DNA of 64,000 bases from Blastocatellia bacterium (GTDB lineage Bacteria > Acidobacteriota > Blastocatellia > Chloracidobacteriales > JADJPF01): contig JADJPF010000003.1 of assembly GCA_016713405.1 (NCBI GenBank), positions 310,001-374,000 of the forward strand. The letters are read 5' to 3'. Made by a program: the position numbers and the translations under genes. Of this stretch, positions 62,245 to 64,000 are shown piece after piece. The notes under the pieces were generated by a model, which searched no databases, was not told the DNA's origin, and was given only the letters and a program-made list of their open reading frames with translations. Every line of letters starts with the position of its first letter. The first letter of the stretch is position 1.

Positions 62245-63687
62245 ATGCAAAGTACAAAATTAAAAATCTTGTTTTTAATAGCTATTATTTGTTGTTTATC
62301 TATTAAAAATGTTTATGCACAAGAACAACAGCTAACAAATAGTTTGCTAAAAGATACTAGCAAAGTTACTAATGAAGAATTGAGTGAACGAGAAGTTTTG
62401 CTATTAAATAAAGTTACAGAATTAGAAAAGCGGTTAGTTGAGCTAGAAAAAAAAATTATCCAGCCATCAGAAAGCACACAGATTGTGCTGGATGAAAAAA
62501 CACTACCAAAAGTAGAAAAACCTAATGAAGTTACTGCTAAAGAAAATACAATGCTTTCAGAAGACTTAGACGTTCTTAAATTTTTTAAGGATACAACTAT
62601 AAATTTAACTTTAGATGGCTACTATGGTTATAATTTTAACCGTCCTCGTGCTAATTTATTGCGTGCTTATGATGTTGCGCAAAATAGTTTTACTTTAAGC
62701 CAAGCGGCATTAATACTGGAACAAACTCCAAATTTAGAAGAAGGACGTAGATTTGGTGCAAGGTTAGATTTGCAATTTGGTTCTGCTACGGAAACTTTGC
62801 AAGGTAATGCAAATAATGAACTTCGCCCGCAGGTTTATAGGCATGTTTTACAAGCTTATGGCACTTATGTTTTCCCAATAGGAAGCGGTTTAACGCTGGA
62901 TTTTGGGAAATTTACTAGTGCATTAGGAATTGAAGGAAACTATAACAAAGACCAAATAAATTATAGTCGTTCTTATTTTTTTAACTTTTTGCCCTTTTAT
63001 CATACGGGCTTTCGCTCAACCTATAATGTAAATAGTAAACTTACTTTGACACATTGGTTGGTTAATGGTGTACAGCAAACAGAAGACTTTAATGGGTTTA
63101 AGTCACAAGCTTTGATAATTAACATTAAGCCTAAAGAAAATATATCTTTTAACTTAAATTATTATACTGGTTTAGAAGGTCGAGATTCAGTAGCAAACCT
63201 TAATCCAACTTTTCCTAGTTTACCTACACAACCCGGACTACCTACACAATCAATTAATCCTGTTCCAAGGGGTAGACTTCATATTTTAGATAGCTATTTT
63301 ACTTGGAATGTTACTAGTAAACTTACTCTTGCTGGAGAGCTAGATTATGTTATTAGCCGAGTAAATACTTTTTCTGCTCCAATGCGTGTAACAGGGGGTG
63401 CAGCCTATTTACGTTATCAATTTACTCCAAAAGTTGCTTTAGCTTTACGAGGGGTTTATTTGTCAGATAGAGGAGGTTTATTTAGTGGAGTTACTCAAGC
63501 CTTAAAAGATACAACGTTTACACTTGACTACAAATTTGCAGAAGGGTTTTTAATGCGGGCAGAGTACCGAAGAGATTTTTCTAATCAAGCATTCTTTTTA
63601 ACTAATAAAGAGGGGTTAAAAAAGGAGCAAAATACAGCTACATTAGGGTTAGTTTGGTGGTTTGGTCGTAAGGGGGGTAGTTGGTAA
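62245..63687 (+). CDS. Outer-membrane beta-barrel porin (OmpL/BBP2-like)
   Basis: The 480-residue protein has a signal peptide cleaved near VYA|QEQ (residue 25), a coiled-coil stretch (residues 45-75, LNKVTELEKRLVELEKK), and a beta-barrel rich in aromatic residues at strand ends. Segments such as LTLDFGKFTSALGIEGNYN and RSTYNVNSKLTLTHWLVNG match the outer-membrane BBP2 group. It ends with WWFGRKGG, close to the usual aromatic end. It indicates an outer membrane. Transported solutes are unknown. The stop lies one base from the 3' end of tRNA-Glu. Confidence 0.87.
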   Translation: MQSTKLKILFLIAIICCLSIKNVYAQEQQLTNSLLKDTSKVTNEELSEREVLLLNKVTELEKRLVELEKKIIQPSESTQIVLDEKTLPKVEKPNEVTAKENTMLSEDLDVLKFFKDTTINLTLDGYYGYNFNRPRANLLRAYDVAQNSFTLSQAALILEQTPNLEEGRRFGARLDLQFGSATETLQGNANNELRPQVYRHVLQAYGTYVFPIGSGLTLDFGKFTSALGIEGNYNKDQINYSRSYFFNFLPFYHTGFRSTYNVNSKLTLTHWLVNGVQQTEDFNGFKSQALIINIKPKENISFNLNYYTGLEGRDSVANLNPTFPSLPTQPGLPTQSINPVPRGRLHILDSYFTWNVTSKLTLAGELDYVISRVNTFSAPMRVTGGAAYLRYQFTPKVALALRGVYLSDRGGLFSGVTQALKDTTFTLDYKFAEGFLMRAEYRRDFSNQAFFLTNKEGLKKEQNTATLGLVWWFGRKGGSW

Positions 63688-63688
63688 A

Positions 63689-63762
63689 TAGCGCATACGG
63701 GACTCGAACCCGTGATCTCGGCCTTGAGAGGGCCGCGTGTTAACCGACTACACTAATGCGCC
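63689..63762 (-). tRNA. tRNA-Glu (anticodon CTC)
   Basis: On the minus strand a 74-nt cloverleaf is formed. The acceptor GGCGCAT pairs with ATGCGCT, with a G-U first pair and discriminator A. The anticodon stem CGGCC/GGCCG holds loop CTCTCAA, giving anticodon CTC. The T-arm ACGGG/CCCGT has loop TTCGAGT. CCA is not encoded. Its 3' end abuts the convergent porin gene. Confidence 0.9.
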
Positions 63763-63832
63763 AGGTTAAAGTAATTTATTTATAGATATTTGCAAGCGCG
63801 AATAATAGATGATCGTTCTATAAACTGTCAAT

Positions 63833-64000
63833 CTATGATTTGCTAAAATCGTCTGTTATTTCTAAGTCTTTCATTAGTTTTTGCATTATTTCTTTAACAC
63901 GTTGAATTTGTTTAACACCTTCAGTAATTTCATAAGTTCTGGATTTTAAGCTAGTGTAATTATAGCCTTGTTGTTTTAGCCAATTAGCAGCAAACTGTAG
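63833..64000 (-). CDS. C-terminal part of an unknown protein (cut by window edge)
   Basis: On the minus strand the frame is open from base 64000 to a TAG at 63833-63835. Its 55 residues read LQFAANWLKQQGYNYTSLKS and go on to a helical, Lys-rich stretch ending KDLEITDDFSKS. No family is recognised. The start lies beyond the window. Confidence 0.5.
   Translation of the reverse strand, partial: LQFAANWLKQQGYNYTSLKSRTYEITEGVKQIQRVKEIMQKLMKDLEITDDFSKS

Noticed and set aside
1..64000. CRISPR arrays, prophage or complete integrative element
   Set aside because: No regular spaced repeats, integrase or phage structural genes were seen; the only mobile sequence is the small IS remnant.

Overview
The window looks like a chromosomal segment of a Gram-negative, AT-rich bacterium (about mid-30s % GC by eye), most probably an Acidobacteriota member, perhaps Blastocatellia-like. 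Evidence: a VWA protein of the type common in that phylum, secreted VCBS/FG-GAP and TIG repeat proteins, an S53 (sedolisin) peptidase, a DUF2760/Hsp70/Hsp70 cluster, an O-antigen-ligase-like protein and an outer-membrane beta-barrel. The phylum is inferred from gene content only.

Layout. 1-5.7 kb: end of an unknown gene, a very large secreted VCBS repeat protein behind an 18-bp palindrome, a two-domain lipoprotein, and tRNA-Val. 6.0-11.6 kb: a MoxR / DUF58 / transglutaminase (TgpA) operon, with TgpA broken by three apparent single-base indels. 11.6-20.0 kb: NYN-domain protein, small secreted protein, VWA protein, zinc-ribbon membrane protein, S53 peptidase, an unrecognised gene (broken twice) and an O-antigen-ligase-like protein (broken once) carrying a PDZ-like insert. 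20.0-25.4 kb (minus): Uma2-type nuclease, coaBC (broken once), gmk, yicC and an MsbA-like ABC exporter. 25.7-29.7 kb: DUF4912, a GH57 enzyme, ubiX and larB.

29.7-50.9 kb is the full str-S10-spc-alpha run: a good promoter, a roughly 370-nt leader with five consecutive perfect stem-loops, then rpsL-rpsG-fusA-tuf-rpsJ-rplC-D-W-B-rpsS-rplV-rpsC-rplP-rpmC-rpsQ-rplN-X-E-rpsN-rpsH-rplF-R-rpsE-rpmD-rplO-secY-adk-map-infA-rpmJ-rpsM-K-D-rpoA-rplQ, closed by a strong terminator. These genes supply ribosomal proteins, translation factors, the Sec channel and the RNA polymerase alpha subunit. All are intact, but L6 and L17 carry insertions, L24 is short, and tuf is a codon-usage mosaic.

50.9-64 kb: accB-accC behind two matched palindromic boxes, an MBL-fold protein with an altered metal motif, a secreted nuclease-like protein, a decayed insertion sequence whose transposase joins an ISAs1-type N-terminus to an IS256-type core, a small membrane protein, two DnaK-like proteins plus DUF2760, a zinc-finger membrane protein, a beta-barrel porin, tRNA-Glu and the end of an unknown gene.

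The most interesting items are the structured leader before rpsL, the chimeric transposase, the four-block codon mosaic in tuf, and the PDZ-like insertion in the O-antigen-ligase-like protein. Seven likely one-base indels, all at short homopolymers outside the ribosomal operons, suggest residual sequencing error. The split genes at 8.3-11.6, 17.5-20.0 and 20.8-22.0 kb should be read as single genes until this is checked.
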